A DNA stretch of 64,000 nucleotides from Albifimbria verrucaria. Its lineage: Eukaryota; Ascomycota; Sordariomycetes; Hypocreales; Stachybotryaceae. Within the stretch, counting starts at the first letter, position 1, and each line of letters starts with the position of its first letter. Below the pieces are notes generated by a model, which made no database searches, was not told where the DNA came from, and saw only the letters and a list, made by a program, of their open reading frames with translations. The DNA is taken from the NCBI GenBank assembly GCA_020081605.1, contig JAHREC010000013.1, forward strand, positions 6,324,001 to 6,388,000, written 5' to 3'. Below, in pieces: positions 25,158 to 36,476 of this stretch. A program made the translations under genes and the position numbers.

Positions 25158-25928
25158 ATGGCCGCTAATCTTCTTAACAAAGTGTCTGGAGGCATCATTG
25201 CCGGCACAAACTCCTTCATGGGTAACAACAACAACACGGCCAATGAAGCTCCTGCCCACCAGGCTGGTCTAACACAGCGGTCTGAGAATCGAAATGAGTG
25301 AGTAATGTCTTTTCGGCCACGCACAAAACAGTGGATATTGACGATTCTGATTAGCAACAACATTCCTAGCGGCGGTATGGTGAATCCCGACACACAAAGC
25401 AGCAACCGAACCAGCAATCTTGAGGGTCAGCAAATGAGGACAAACGAATCCTATTCTGAAGGAAATGTTATGGGCGAGAACATGCGTGGTGGGAACATTC
25501 CCAGCGAGAATCTAGCTGGCGACTACAAGTCTCGGGATCACACAGTAGGCCACTCGCAGGCTCATGACACCCGAGGCAGTGGCTATTCCGCTGCCCCTTT
25601 GGCCGACACCAGCACTGGCAGCAATTACAACACTAGAAGCAACCTCAGCGCCGGCAGTAACTTCAATACTGGCAGCAACCTCGACGCTGGAGCGACCAGG
25701 ACCGGTACAGATGCTGGTCTGGGCCATCAAAATTACGGCAGCAGCACTGGCAACCGTGAGCTTGGTGGCGCGACAACCAACGACGGCAACTTCCTAGATG
25801 CTGCCCGGCATCCACCATCTATGTTCTCACAACACGCTGGTGCTCCCCAGATTGAGCACGACTATCCTGAGGACAGCACGACTCGGAGGCACTCTGTCAG
25901 CCACCAAGAGAAGCATATTCTGGGATGA
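25158..25928 (+). CDS. hydrophilic disordered Asn/Gly/Ser-rich protein
   Basis: Two exons, 25158-25297 and 25355-25928, around a 57-base intron; 237 residues with no frame break. Composition is strongly biased to Asn, Ser, Gly and Thr with almost no hydrophobic core. A short imperfect repeat of the form GSNxNTxSNLxAG occurs about three times near residues 130-160. The N-terminus (MAANLLNKVSGGIIAGTNSF) is slightly amphipathic and is not a clear signal peptide. The whole looks intrinsically disordered, similar in style to stress or desiccation proteins of conidia, but I recognise no family. Function is unknown. A TATA-like tract lies near 25080. Confidence 0.6.
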
Positions 25929-27259
25929 TCACTGTATAAAGAAAATTTATGATAGAAGTTTAAGTTGTCAATGACGAGCGATTGACGTTGAAAAACTCTC
26001 GTGGCAGATTGTTGGTGACGTCAAGTGTTGGGTGTATGATGATATTAAGTGCCACAGCCTGTGAAGAGGCGACTTCGTTAAAGAAAAAGAAAAAAGAGAC
26101 TCCAATTGACCAGGGGATCATGAGGGAATTTTTCTGTGTAAATCGCTGAATGGGGAGGTCGCTGGAGAGCCAAGCTTTCCACTGATGTAAGTCCAAGTAA
26201 ATCAAGGCCGAGTGCAAAGTTGCAACCCAAGATTCTCAAGGGCTCCACTTCGTGGGATACAACATTTGTATTGGAGGGTAAACTCTTGATCGACCTGATA
26301 GATGCCGCATGCTTACTGCAGTTGTTGAGCATAGAATAGTTAGAGAATTTAACCATCAAGGTGTCTCGAGTCTGTGGATGCAATGGTATAAGAACGTGAC
26401 CCCCAGCTAATTGTTTAAGAACGGCAAGGCTTCTTTACATCTCTTTAAGCACGTATCTATCAATAGATAGGATGCCCACGTCCTATCCATTATCAACCAT
26501 GAATGCGTCAGATCTAGGCTAAAGGCTTCAACAGTCTGTCGTCTCCTCCTCTCATTGAAACGCCCAACACGCAGCCTCTCATCTCCCATCATCAATTAGC
26601 AACACCACCCTCGGAAGCTGCCGATATCGCGTCCCTACCCTAAACCACGCTACCGTCGAAGCCCGACGCTCCCCGCTCCCGTCCCCACCGAGAGCCACGT
26701 TCCCCAAGACGAAGCCGCGGCAGGCAAGGCGGCCATTGGGGCGGCTAAATGCGCTGGATAAAGTCGTTAGGGGCGAGAACCACTGTCCTGGAATCTTCCC
26801 TCTCACGCAGCCGAGACGTTGAGCTAAAACCTCGAGCTAACCCGAGGGCACATGCCACACCCCTGGCCCAGTCCTCGCCGTATTCTTAGCTCCTGGGTAT
26901 TTTGGTTTTTTCTGCTGTCCTCGTGAGTCGTAGGGAGCCGTCTCAATTGGTGAGGATAATAAAAGGGGACAAGATGAAGAGTGGGGAGGGGAAGAGGGGA
27001 GAAGCCGGCGGGGCGAGATGGGAAGAGTATTTAGATGGCCGAGGGAAGACGTGTCTTTGACTCTAGCATGTCTGCTGTTTTCCCTACGACTGTGATTATT
27101 TTTGAAGCGACGAGACGACTATAGACACGTGGAGTTATCATCACTGTTGCTGTCTTTGCGAGCCGTTGCTGAAGCTGAAGCTTCCCTCACACATCCATCC
27201 TCTCCAAGAGCATCCCCGCAGAGTGACGTAACAGCGGCAGCGACAGATCCTCTCCCACA
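25929..27259. promoter_or_regulatory. 1.3 kb upstream region of xylitol dehydrogenase
   Basis: No gene is seen. Two GGCTAAA motifs, the binding site described for the xylanase regulators XlnR/Xyr1, lie at 26517-26523 and 26743-26749. A GTGGGG motif fitting the CreA site SYGGRG lies at 26981-26986. A TATA-like AATAAAAG is near 26958. The gene encodes a xylose-pathway enzyme, so these sites make sense, but binding is inferred. Confidence 0.5.
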
Positions 27260-28426
27260 ATGGCCACTCAAACCCTCAACAAGGACGAGATTAGCGTATG
27301 GACAAATCTGTTGTGTCTGGGAGGAAGAAGTCGAGAGACAGTGAAGGCTAACATGGCTGGCAGAACCTCTCCTTCATCCTCAACAAGCCCAACGATGTCA
27401 CCTTCGCTGAGCGCCCCAAGCCCGAGCTCAGCTCCCCACGATGTCCTCGTCGCCATAAACTACACGGGCATCTGCGGCTCCGACGTGCACTACTGGGTTC
27501 ACGGCGCCATTGGCCACTTCGTCGTCAAGGACCCCATGGTCCTCGGCCACGAGTCCGCCGGTACCGTCATCGAGGTCGGCCCCGAGGTCTCGGACCTCAA
27601 GGTCGGCGACCGCGTCGCTCTCGAGCCCGGATACCCTTGCCGTCGCTGCTCCGACTGCCTGGCTGGCCACTACAACCTCTGCCACAAGATGGTGTTCGCC
27701 GCGACGCCGCCTTACCACGGCACGCTGACCGGCCTTTGGTCCGCCCCCGCCGACTTCTGCTACAAGCTGCCCGACAACGTGTCGCTGCAGGAGGGCGCTC
27801 TGATTGAGCCCCTCGCCGTCGCTGTCCACATTGTCAAGCAGGCCTCAATCCTGCCCGGCCAGTCTGTTGTTGTCATGGGTGCTGGCCCCGTCGGCCTGCT
27901 CGTCGCCGCCGTCGCCCGCGCCTACGGTGCCTCCAAGGTCGTCAGCGTCGACATTGTCCAGTCCAAGCTCGACTTTGCCCGCGAATTCGCTTCCACCCAC
28001 ACCTACCTGTCGCAGCGCATCTCTCCTGAGGAGAACGCCAAGGCTATTCTTGAGCTGGCTGGCCTGCCCAAGGGTGCCGACGCCGTCATTGACGCTAGCG
28101 GCGCTGAGCCTTCGATCCAGACCAGCTTGCACGTCGTCCGCATGGGCGGCTCCTATGTCCAGGGCGGCATGGGCAAGAGCGACATCAACTTCCCCATCAT
28201 GGCTCTGTGCCTGAAGGAGGTTACCGCCAAGGGATCCTTCCGCTACGGTCCCGGCGACTACAAGCTCGCCATTGACCTGGTCGGCAGCGGCAAGGTCGAT
28301 GTCAAGAAGCTGGTGACTGGCGTGGTTGAGTTCAAGCAGGCTGAGGAGGCTTTCAAGAAGGTCAAGGAGGGCGAGGCTATTAAGATCCTGATCGCTGGTC
28401 CCAACGAGAAGAGCGCTCAGATTTGA
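27260..28426 (+). CDS. xdhA: xylitol dehydrogenase (NAD-dependent, zinc MDR family)
   Basis: Two exons, 27260-27295 ([12 protein letters not shown]) and 27364-28426, around a 68-base intron containing another GGCTAA. The second exon starts [14 protein letters not shown]. Motifs of the family follow: [11 protein letters not shown] (catalytic zinc Cys), [12 protein letters not shown] (His-Glu), the structural zinc loop [15 protein letters not shown] and the Rossmann GAGPVGLL. The C-run at 27434-27437 appears two bases short; with them the length is 366 residues, as in fungal xylitol dehydrogenases. It oxidises xylitol to D-xylulose in xylose and L-arabinose use. Sorbitol or L-arabinitol dehydrogenase is a weaker alternative. 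Strong GC bias at third codon positions marks a highly expressed gene. The gene symbol is by resemblance only. Confidence 0.85.
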   Translation: MATQTLNKDEISVWTNLLCLGGRSRETVKANMAGRTSPSSSTSPTMSPSLSAPSPSSAPHDVLVAINYTGICGSDVHYWVHGAIGHFVVKDPMVLGHESAGTVIEVGPEVSDLKVGDRVALEPGYPCRRCSDCLAGHYNLCHKMVFAATPPYHGTLTGLWSAPADFCYKLPDNVSLQEGALIEPLAVAVHIVKQASILPGQSVVVMGAGPVGLLVAAVARAYGASKVVSVDIVQSKLDFAREFASTHTYLSQRISPEENAKAILELAGLPKGADAVIDASGAEPSIQTSLHVVRMGGSYVQGGMGKSDINFPIMALCLKEVTAKGSFRYGPGDYKLAIDLVGSGKVDVKKLVTGVVEFKQAEEAFKKVKEGEAIKILIAGPNEKSAQI

Positions 28427-29721
28427 GCCAAGACATCCGTCCTACAATGATTTAATTGGCCAGGTCCCCTTGAGGGAGGGAGAAGCTATGGGTAATCAGG
28501 AAGTTTGACCCTGACAAGGCTGCGAAGGCTGGAAATGTGGAGGGAGAACAGGCGCCAAGGCAGCCTGACTCCGAGCATGACTAAAAGCGTATCTGTATGA
28601 AATCGATATTGCAGACATGATTGATAATAAATGAATTCCCTTTCCCCACTCAGGGCGAAGTTATCTATTCTCCGTACCGAATCATCGCTGATGCACCGGC
28701 ACACAAGCAGAGCGGAAGATGTGACCCTGGGCTGTCACGACGTACCCCCTGCTCGACGGCAGGGATGGGGTCGTGTTCAATGCGTTGGTCGCTGCAAGCT
28801 TGAGCGGTCGGCATATTTTGATGAGGGATCTGCGTGGCTTTGTTTGATTGTATTTCAGCCTCACGTCCCGCTATGGCGGCTTCCCACACGCAGCCTCCAA
28901 TAGACGAGCAGGTCATGGAGCAAGCATCCTTAAGTGTCGGCAGTGCTGGCGGGTCTCCTGGATAGCTCGGGCAGTGATGGTTCTCAATGGCGGTGACCAT
29001 CTGTGCTTGACGATGCCGCACCCCGTGATTCTCGAGTGAGACAAACTTCAAAACTGAGCTTACTGGCTCGTAGCTGGCTTTAAAGTCCTTGACTGTCTCA
29101 TTTCGTTTCCCAAGCCATGGCGGCTCCTGCTTCCTTCGCCGCGTCTCAAGGGATCCTCGCATCCGCCAGCCCCAAGCTCTCATCAGCCCATTCGCACAAC
29201 GCATAAGCCGGGCTAACGTTTCCACCAAGAGAGTGTCAGATCTGGAGAGGGATAGCTCGTCGCGGTGAGGTTAAATGCAGCGGGGCGTGGCTTGAGCCAC
29301 GGGCGCACAGAGCACCAAGCTGAATGGCCAACGAGTGTGCGGCTGAGGTAGGATGCTTGCTTGGGCAGACGGGGTGGGTTACGGGCTCGAATTGGACCAG
29401 GACAGTGCCTGCTGCGTGCTCTGCTGGACGCATCCCGAAACTAGCTGTACTTGACGAGCCGGCAGTAAAAGTCTGCCTTGGGCTGATGGCAGGGGTCCAT
29501 GGCGTGTGGTGTGGTGTATTGAGGGAACCCAGGGTCCCTCGGCTGTGGTATAGTCTTGCGGCTCAAGCAGAGGTGCGGTGGTGTTTATAAGTCATGCAGA
29601 GCCGTTGCTAAGGAATTTAGTCGTTCTCGTTCGTCACGTCGCCAGACTCACCCGTCTTCTTTGTCAAAGTTCCAACCAGGCAAAGCCACACGGCCGACTT
29701 ACATCCACCAACCCGAACGAG
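28427..29721. other. intergenic, no gene supported
   Basis: Contains a 188-codon minus-strand open frame (29228-28665) with no motif and a composition unlike its neighbours. Otherwise there is only the promoter of the membrane protein at 29722. Confidence 0.45.
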
Positions 29722-30681
29722 ATGACGACCGTCACCGTTACTGAGAAGCCCTCGGGCGACCACATCCTCGTGTCGCCGCTATGGCTGCTGATTGTTCGCG
29801 GCGCCCAGTTCGCCTTCTCCCTGATCTGCCTTGCCCTTTCAGGCAACATCATGGGCGTTTTCTACCTTGATGAGTTTGGTCTCAACGTCGCTGTTGTAAG
29901 TGGCTCTTGAAGCTTCTACCTTACGAACATGACTCTTAACATTGTTGTTCTAGGCCGTACTCACTTGGCTCGCCATCGCCTACCTCGTCCTCACCGAGAA
30001 AGTCCCTGTCCTCCAGGTTGCTTACCACATCATCGCTGTCCTGGTTATTGAGGGTCTCATGGTTATCCTTTGGCTTGCTGCGTTTGCCGCTACTGCCGCC
30101 AGGCGTTCTAAGTTCAAGTTCGATGTACCCTCCGGCTCTTGCTTCGATGGCGTTTGTTTCAAGAAGCGTGACATTTACATTTTGAATGATGCCGGCCTCA
30201 AGCAGTTCGCTGCCGCAGCCGGTATTGGTGCTCTTGTCTGGTAAGCCAACTCGCACTTACACGTACCCGCATCTCCATTGCTAACGCGTTCTCAAGGCTG
30301 CTGTTCATTGCCTCTTGTGTGTGGACCTACATCATGTTCTTCAAGGGTCGCAGCCAGGGTCACTTCCAGATCGGCAGCGGTACTACCACCACCACCACCA
30401 CCGACAACTACCAGCTCGAGGGCAAGGCACAGGCACCTGCCGCGGCCGCCCCTGTTGCCCAGCAGCCTCAGGCCCAGTATCCTCAGGAGCAATATCAGCA
30501 GCCTCAGTACCCTCAGCAGCCCTACACCGCTCCTCCTGCCCAGGCTGGGTATCCTCAGGACCAGCAGGCATACGGACAGTACCCACCACAGCAGTACCAG
30601 CAGCCTGGGTCGCCGGAGACGGTTCAGAACTACCAGAACGTTCCTCCCTCAGCCGCCTCGCCACCTCCCCATCCTCAGTAA
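29722..30681 (+). CDS. MARVEL-like four-helix membrane protein with Pro/Gln-rich tail
   Basis: Three exons, 29722-29895, 29954-30240 and 30297-30681; 281 residues, no frame break. About four hydrophobic segments are visible (LLIVRGAQFAFSLICLAL, AVLTWLAIAYLVL, IIAVLVIEGLMVILWLAAFA, WLLFIASCVWTYIMFF), with a Cys-containing loop (GSCFDGVCF) between the third and fourth. The C-terminal 90 residues are cytoplasmic and rich in Gln, Pro and Tyr, with repeats such as QYPQEQYQQPQYPQQPY. This is the plan of MARVEL-domain proteins (synaptophysin/Nce102 type), which organise plasma-membrane domains. The exact role is unknown. Confidence 0.75.
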
Positions 30682-31406
30682 ATAGATGACGATGTATTTC
30701 CTATTTTGAACCGTCATGTCTTGAGCAGTCATGTCTCTTAAGGGTCGCAAGACCTCGGGTTTTATGAGGTGGCGCCGGCGTGCGGATTGCTTTGATACCA
30801 ATGGATAGGACTATACTATCAGTCGTTTACCAGAACATTACGGAATAATACTAGTTGTCTTTTTGAACATGTGCTTTAATTATACTGCTTGTGTTAGTGA
30901 TCTGATGTGGGCGTCGCAATGTAAGTCTTGGTTCCTGTACAGAGTAGTAGTCGACAAGACAGTGAGATGTATGTATGTGCTGGGGACATTTGACGCAAGG
31001 CTCGGATTCATTAAACTCATGATCGACAGATTGCCTGCCGAATCTGAATATCTTTAAGCATAACTTATTCGTCAATTCATCAAGAGAAGATGGAGAATGG
31101 TGTTTTGTTGATCTGCTGATTCCGGAAGCCGATGTTCTGATAAGATAAGCATCTTGCTCAAACAAGCTCGCTAGTACTGGCCAAGCACGGAAGGCGGTGA
31201 GAAATTGTGCCACAAACTGCCTCAGTCCACAGTCCATACCTGAGCTCCGAATCTTACGCCTTTTCTATGGAGTGGTGTCAGTAGCAAGCTGCCAATCCCT
31301 GGACAATTCGACCCAGCTCTGCCACCCTCCGACGCCAATGCCATTTGCCCATTGAACGTTGGGTTCTTCTCTTCTGTCCGACACCGCTGCAGCCCTTACG
31401 ATCACG
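30682..31406. other. intergenic, no gene supported
   Basis: 3' flank of the membrane protein and promoter of the CMC1-like gene. No additional feature is seen. Confidence 0.5.
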
Positions 31407-31994
31407 ATGGCTGCCGAAACCCTAATCCTCCGTCCGAGCAGCTCGGTGTTCCCTCGCGAAACCCCATCCCGTTGTCTGCCTCGCAGGAGGCTCAAGTACG
31501 AGATGTTTATTACAAGAGAGTCCGAAGACTTTGTGCGCAAGAGATTCAGGGTACGTTATTACCCAAGCCGTGCATTCCGTTGAGGGCGGCAATGCCATGG
31601 TGGAGATGGCAAACATCTAGTCTTCAGTTGCACCAATTTACTCACACATTATTTCTCTAGCCTTTGCCGAATGCGCCGTCGGCAAGACCTTCACCGTCGC
31701 CTTCACCTGCAAGACGGAGCACCGTGCCATGAACAACTGTATGAAGCTGCGTGCCACCCGCGAGGAACACGACGCCGCACGCGAGGAGTGGTTTGCGATG
31801 CGTGTTGAGCGCCAGAAGAAGCGCGAGCACAAGGCCAAGATTGCGGCGGCCCAGGAGGAGTTTATGCGCGAGTGGTGGGGCCTCCCGAAGATGTACGATT
31901 GTCGAGAAAGCGCGAGATGGAGCAGCGCGGCGAACGCATAGGTGGAATGCCGGCCGCGGACCGACCGCGCGTGGGTGATGCCAAGGACAGGTGA
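31407..31994 (+). CDS. CMC1: CMC1-like twin CX9C mitochondrial COX assembly protein
   Basis: Two exons, 31407-31550 and 31661-31994. A C-x9-C pair is formed across the intron (CAQEIQAFAEC) and a second follows (CKTEHRAMNNC). This twin arrangement is the fold of small intermembrane-space proteins oxidised by Mia40. The spacing and the text REEHDAAREEWFAMR match the Cmc1 family, which helps assemble cytochrome c oxidase. Runs at 31420-31422 and 31884-31886 each appear one base short; with them the protein has 159 residues. Without the second one the frame ends at 31941. Confidence 0.8.
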
Positions 31995-32534
31995 TGAGGC
32001 GGTCTTCCGGAAGCTAGGACTACACGTGTATTTGCATCTTTGGGGCGTTCTGGGAGGAAATATCCATCTCCGCTGCTTTTGGGTGGAGGCGCGGGGATTG
32101 TACAGCTAACCACGGTGATCTTGTCTGTACGATATACTTGAAACTGATAGCGCGAGCATCAAACATCCGTTGCTTTTGATTGAGGCTTACTTGTGGTTGA
32201 TCGAAATGTGTGTTCTGATTCAAGGATGTATGACGAGGCCAGGTCATTGAGTAAGTGTTTAGTAGGTGACGGACGAGGGCTCGCTTCAGATTGTATTGGC
32301 ACATGGTAAAGGAAGTAGTTGATGGGAACTGGCCGAAATGCATATTTCAGCAAAGCCAGCTGAGCAACAGCGTCTTTGCAGCGAACTGATCATACGAATG
32401 CAACTACTAATTGAGTAATCCACGAGAACCAAGCCCAGACCATAACTTCTTGTCGGGTATTCATGATCTTATTTGAAGAAACCCACGACAAGGCGTTGTA
32501 CCCACCGCACATGGTCGGTGGCATAAGATGTCCA
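31995..32534. other. intergenic, no gene supported
   Basis: Short gap between two converging genes. Nothing recognisable is seen. Confidence 0.5.
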
Positions 32535-33953
32535 TTATAGACACTGAGAATACTCTACATTTATCACAACGCAAGTGTACGGAGCTTCACAAGTGGTTGA
32601 GCCCAACCAACCAGTACCTCCACATTGCGCCCAGTGCGGGAGGGACGGCATCGGGCAGCTTGTAGGTGTGCCTGTGGCTGCAGTAGTTGATGGATCCTTG
32701 GTTGGCGTAGAACCACATGGCTGATGGCTGTCTTTGAGATTAGATGCGATGGCAGTATAAGCCGAGTTCTTCTTGAAAGAACCGTCGAACAAGACGTTAT
32801 AATTCGATACGGTTACTATTGCATATGGGGATGCATTATTAGCCAATTGAAAGGTTCATTAGGGGTATGGACACAGCGTGTAGGCAAGGATGTGGATGTG
32901 GAACATGGAGAACGGAGTTTGGTAGGGAGAAGCGAGAAAAGGTCAAATTACCTCCTACACACCGGCACACCTGTTGACAAGAGCCGACAACAGCTTGATA
33001 TGCCCTGTTGCGCTGGTTTTGGAAGCATTCGGTATCAAGAGTTGGTACTAAGTTGATTTGAAGTCCCGTGTAAGCGACATCGAGGCCCTGTGACGCGAAG
33101 ATGTCTAGCCACTTCACCAGGGCGTCCTCGTCAATACTGGCGGTCGCATAAGCCTGCAACTCCAAAGCCACACCATTGATCGGAGCACGGTCAGCTTTGA
33201 GCTGGTCAATGACTTGAAGAGCGCCCGTGATTGCATTGGTATATGGCAGCGAGAATCCGGTGGCGTAATACAGTCGGGCGCTTGGGTCGGCAGCCTTGGC
33301 AGCCTTGAAGGCGATGCTGATATATTCGGGGCCTAATACATTGTAGAGGACATTTTCGGTGTAGGAATCAGACCAGGGATACGTCGCATGGCTGACCACG
33401 TCCCAGGAGTAGCACTTGCCTTTGAAATGCCTCACTACACGGTTAATGTGGTTCTCCAATGCTGAACGGAGGCGGGCCTTGGTCCAGGTACCCTGGGTCA
33501 CTATATTGTTCCAACCCATGAGTTAGAAACGTTTCCCTAATATTGCATCAAGCCTGGCCTCAAACAGCCTCTGATGGCGCATCTGTTTCTCTATTTGAGG
33601 GATTACGCCAACTTACACCAGTCAGGTAGGCTGCCAATATCAACCAATGAAGAACACCGCATGAGTTGCTTCTGGGAAAGTGCCAAGTTTATAGCTCGAT
33701 CACCATTGTCGAAGGTGAACTTTCCTTGCGTTGCCTCAGTGTCCTTCCAGCCAAATGCAAAGTACTCAGTCCACTGGCCAAACTCTTTTCTATCATTTAC
33801 GATAGGCTTGTAGTCGGGGTTCGCCTGGTCGTTCGACGTGGTGATGGTGCCAAAGTATCGGAGACCGGCAGCCTGGGCGAGTTGGTTTAGCTGTGCGGTG
33901 ACCAGGGCAGAGCCTGTTGCCACGGAGGCAAGTATAACGCTATTAAAGCGCAT
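32535..33953 (-). CDS. GH10 xylanase-like protein with C-terminal CBM1, catalytic residues replaced
   Basis: Three exons, 33953-33617, 33500-32952 and 32815-32535, with introns of 116 and 136 bases; 388 residues, frame intact. A signal peptide ([20 protein letters not shown]) precedes the GH10 start [15 protein letters not shown]. Fold landmarks are clear: [20 protein letters not shown] and [11 protein letters not shown]. The general acid/base motif WDVVNE is changed to WDVVSH, and the nucleophile motif YTELDI is YTGLQI, so both catalytic glutamates are gone. The usual VWHSQLPSW loop is also altered and the segment before the C-terminal helix is shortened. A Thr/Pro/Ser linker leads to a complete CBM1 ([15 protein letters not shown] through YSQCL). 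It probably binds cellulose or plant wall but is unlikely to hydrolyse xylan. Confidence 0.85.
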
Positions 33954-36476
33954 AATTGTGGTGGTTTTGGTTTAACGAGCAAAATAGTCAGAATTAGCCG
34001 TAAGTATCACGAAGAGTAGCTATTGGAGAATTTGTGAGTGTAGCAATATTTGGATAAGAACCATGTTCAATTTTGCTGTAGTCTCGTCTACTTATAATCC
34101 ACAAACACCGGATATGTAGATGCCGTTTATCCCTTTGGCACAGCCATAAGCCCCACGATGACTGGTGGACTTCTTTGCATACAGCGCAGTTCGAAGCGGG
34201 AGCAGCCTTGATGGGGAGACCATGCCTTGAAACTAGTTACTGAAAACGATCTCTGAGAGAGTCTAGACTTCAAGAAGAGGGTTCACAATTTGATCCTGTG
34301 AGGGGCAGTATGAGCCTCAGTTTCCTCATGGCATGCATATTGGTGGATAATATGGCTGACCCTGCGAATTATTTATTCGTACATGAAGATAGTAAGCCAC
34401 CTGTGCGGAATTACATCAAAGGGTGTCACCTGGGACATAAAGGCCTCTACAGTGAGTCAACTGAGTCTGTGTTGAAAAACAATGAGAGGCCTTTCGCATT
34501 TAGCCGCACTACGAGACATCCAGATCTAGCAGTTCTTATCTGCTGTCTTGGTGCACGGAGAGTGTGGTCCGTATCAGCGATGTAACCGGCCGTCTTGTCA
34601 GATCGTATAAGCATGCTTCGCCGCAGACTTGCAGAGCCTAAAGGAAGAATGAAAACGTGGTTGTCGCATGGAACAGGAACCGGAGGCTTTTTCAGAACTC
34701 GACAACCCAGGGTCTAAATAACTCGCTTTTCAAGAGAACATGTATGGCTATAAGGATCAGACGAATGAAGCGACCGAGATTTGCGCGTTGGACTGGCTTG
34801 CCAAACAGGGAACACCATGGCCAAAAAGAGTGATGGCTATGAATGCAGGCATCGTTGCCAGCAACTCGATTAATATTAACAGATATCAGATCAGCAGAGC
34901 AATCACATCCCATAAGTGAGTGACACCCAAGGTCGAAACTGTTCTAATGGGTTGCAAATGTTGAAGAGAGTCCTGTTTATGCAAGCCAGGGTGGCGGTTC
35001 CAAGGTAGTCAAGTTAGCGACCTGCACTAGACTGATGTCCGCTATAGTACGGTGCAGCAGCTATAAAGGTATAAGATGGATCGCCATCCTCCTATAAATC
35101 CTTGGGTTGGACACGTGCCACGAGGTATGCCCATTCCAACCGGCATTGAACACGGGGTGCCTGCAGATCCTCCGGCCTAAGGCCCTGTTGATCCCTTTCT
35201 CTGGGATTTCACCACTGCAGTAAACCCTTCCTCATCTCCGGCTTACCAAGCTCACAGACGGAGGTGCACAAAGTAGCCTTCGGACAGACTCGGAGTCGGT
35301 CGATATGGCGCCTACGCTCAGCATCCTGGATTCTTCGTCTACTTCCCATGACTGGCGCATGTGAGAGCTGCCTTATCCACTTCCCCGCATGAGACTTGCC
35401 GTCCGTTTGGCATCTTGGCATGTTTGGTCACCAGAATAGCGCTGAAGATGTTTGGCGGGGCGGAGGGGCTGGGACGGACCTTGGTCGATCGGCCGCTTTC
35501 TTTGCGTCTCTTGGCCCGTTATAGTCGAGTGGCAGCTATGTTCTACGGGTTCCTATTGATCGTGGATTGCTCGAGAGACATTATGCTTGTGCCAGGATTG
35601 CTCTACCGCAAAGGTGGGGTTGAGGCACAGACCTTCAACATCGTCCTCCGTCCATCCATCGACGGTGAGGATGGCTATACCAACGCAGCCAACTCCAAGT
35701 TGGCCGTCTCTTCTGTATGGCGACTCCTCTGAATCTCTTCTTGTTCATCCCTAACCAACGCAACAAACACGGAATCACAATCATTTCCGTCTTCCACGGT
35801 AGCCTTTGTTATAAGCGCCTCGACAGTAAGCCCTTCCAACCACCCGCAACCCACGATCACAGCACCCCCAACCAATGACACCTCTCCCTCACCGACACAT
35901 CGCGCGTTCCCGTCCAGTCGCTCCCTGGACAGGCGCTTAGGAGCCGTGCAGCATGGCCCCTGGAAGCCCCCTGCAGTGTGATGCGCCCGCTCATTGGTGA
36001 GCCACTCTACCCTCGACATCCCTGTCCAGGCCTCGGATTGGGCGCGTATCCACCATGAGGACCACCCCTCCTTCTGCCTTCTGCGTCTGGACGGGAAGAG
36101 GCGCTTACATGGAGCTTTTGCAGGTGGTAGTTTTCTTCTTGGGCGTTGAGGGACGGGGTGTGTTGGTTCCCATGTATATCTGTGTGATTTCCGCCTTTGG
36201 GCACAGGTTCTCGTTCTTCTTGCCGGTGGTGGAGATTGGAAAAAGTCTTGTTCTTGAGTCTATCCATACTCTCGGAATCGCTTGGGATTGTGGATCTGCG
36301 CATCCCGTTGTTGGCGGCATCGAGACTTACAAGAGAGCATGAGGAGCGCTGCTGTTGTCCTTTGATACCTCCTCAGCTGATCTTTTGCTTTGGCATTGTT
36401 TCTGCATTCCAGCGCTCATTTGCATTGATCGATTCGTGAATCAACAAGTACGAGAACAGACTTCGAACCGCCGACT
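33954..36476. promoter_or_regulatory. 2.5 kb upstream region of the GH10-like gene
   Basis: No gene is supported. GGCTAA-type motifs on the minus strand lie at 33994-33999 and 34499-34505 (the latter GGCTAAA), upstream of the GH10-like start. They match the xylanase-regulator site. The region from 35000 on holds several short open frames without motifs. Confidence 0.4.

Noticed and set aside
27804..28214. Long frames in other phases across xylitol dehydrogenase
   Set aside because: They are shadows created by the strong GC bias at third positions of the real gene.
28665..29228. 188-codon minus-strand open frame
   Set aside because: No motif, no exon partners, and composition unlike the flanking genes; probably chance in GC-rich DNA.
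31265..31540. Minus-strand frame over the CMC1-like gene
   Set aside because: It opposes a gene with clear twin CX9C pairs and has no motif.
35361..35732. 123-codon plus-strand frame
   Set aside because: No motif and no support from the neighbourhood.
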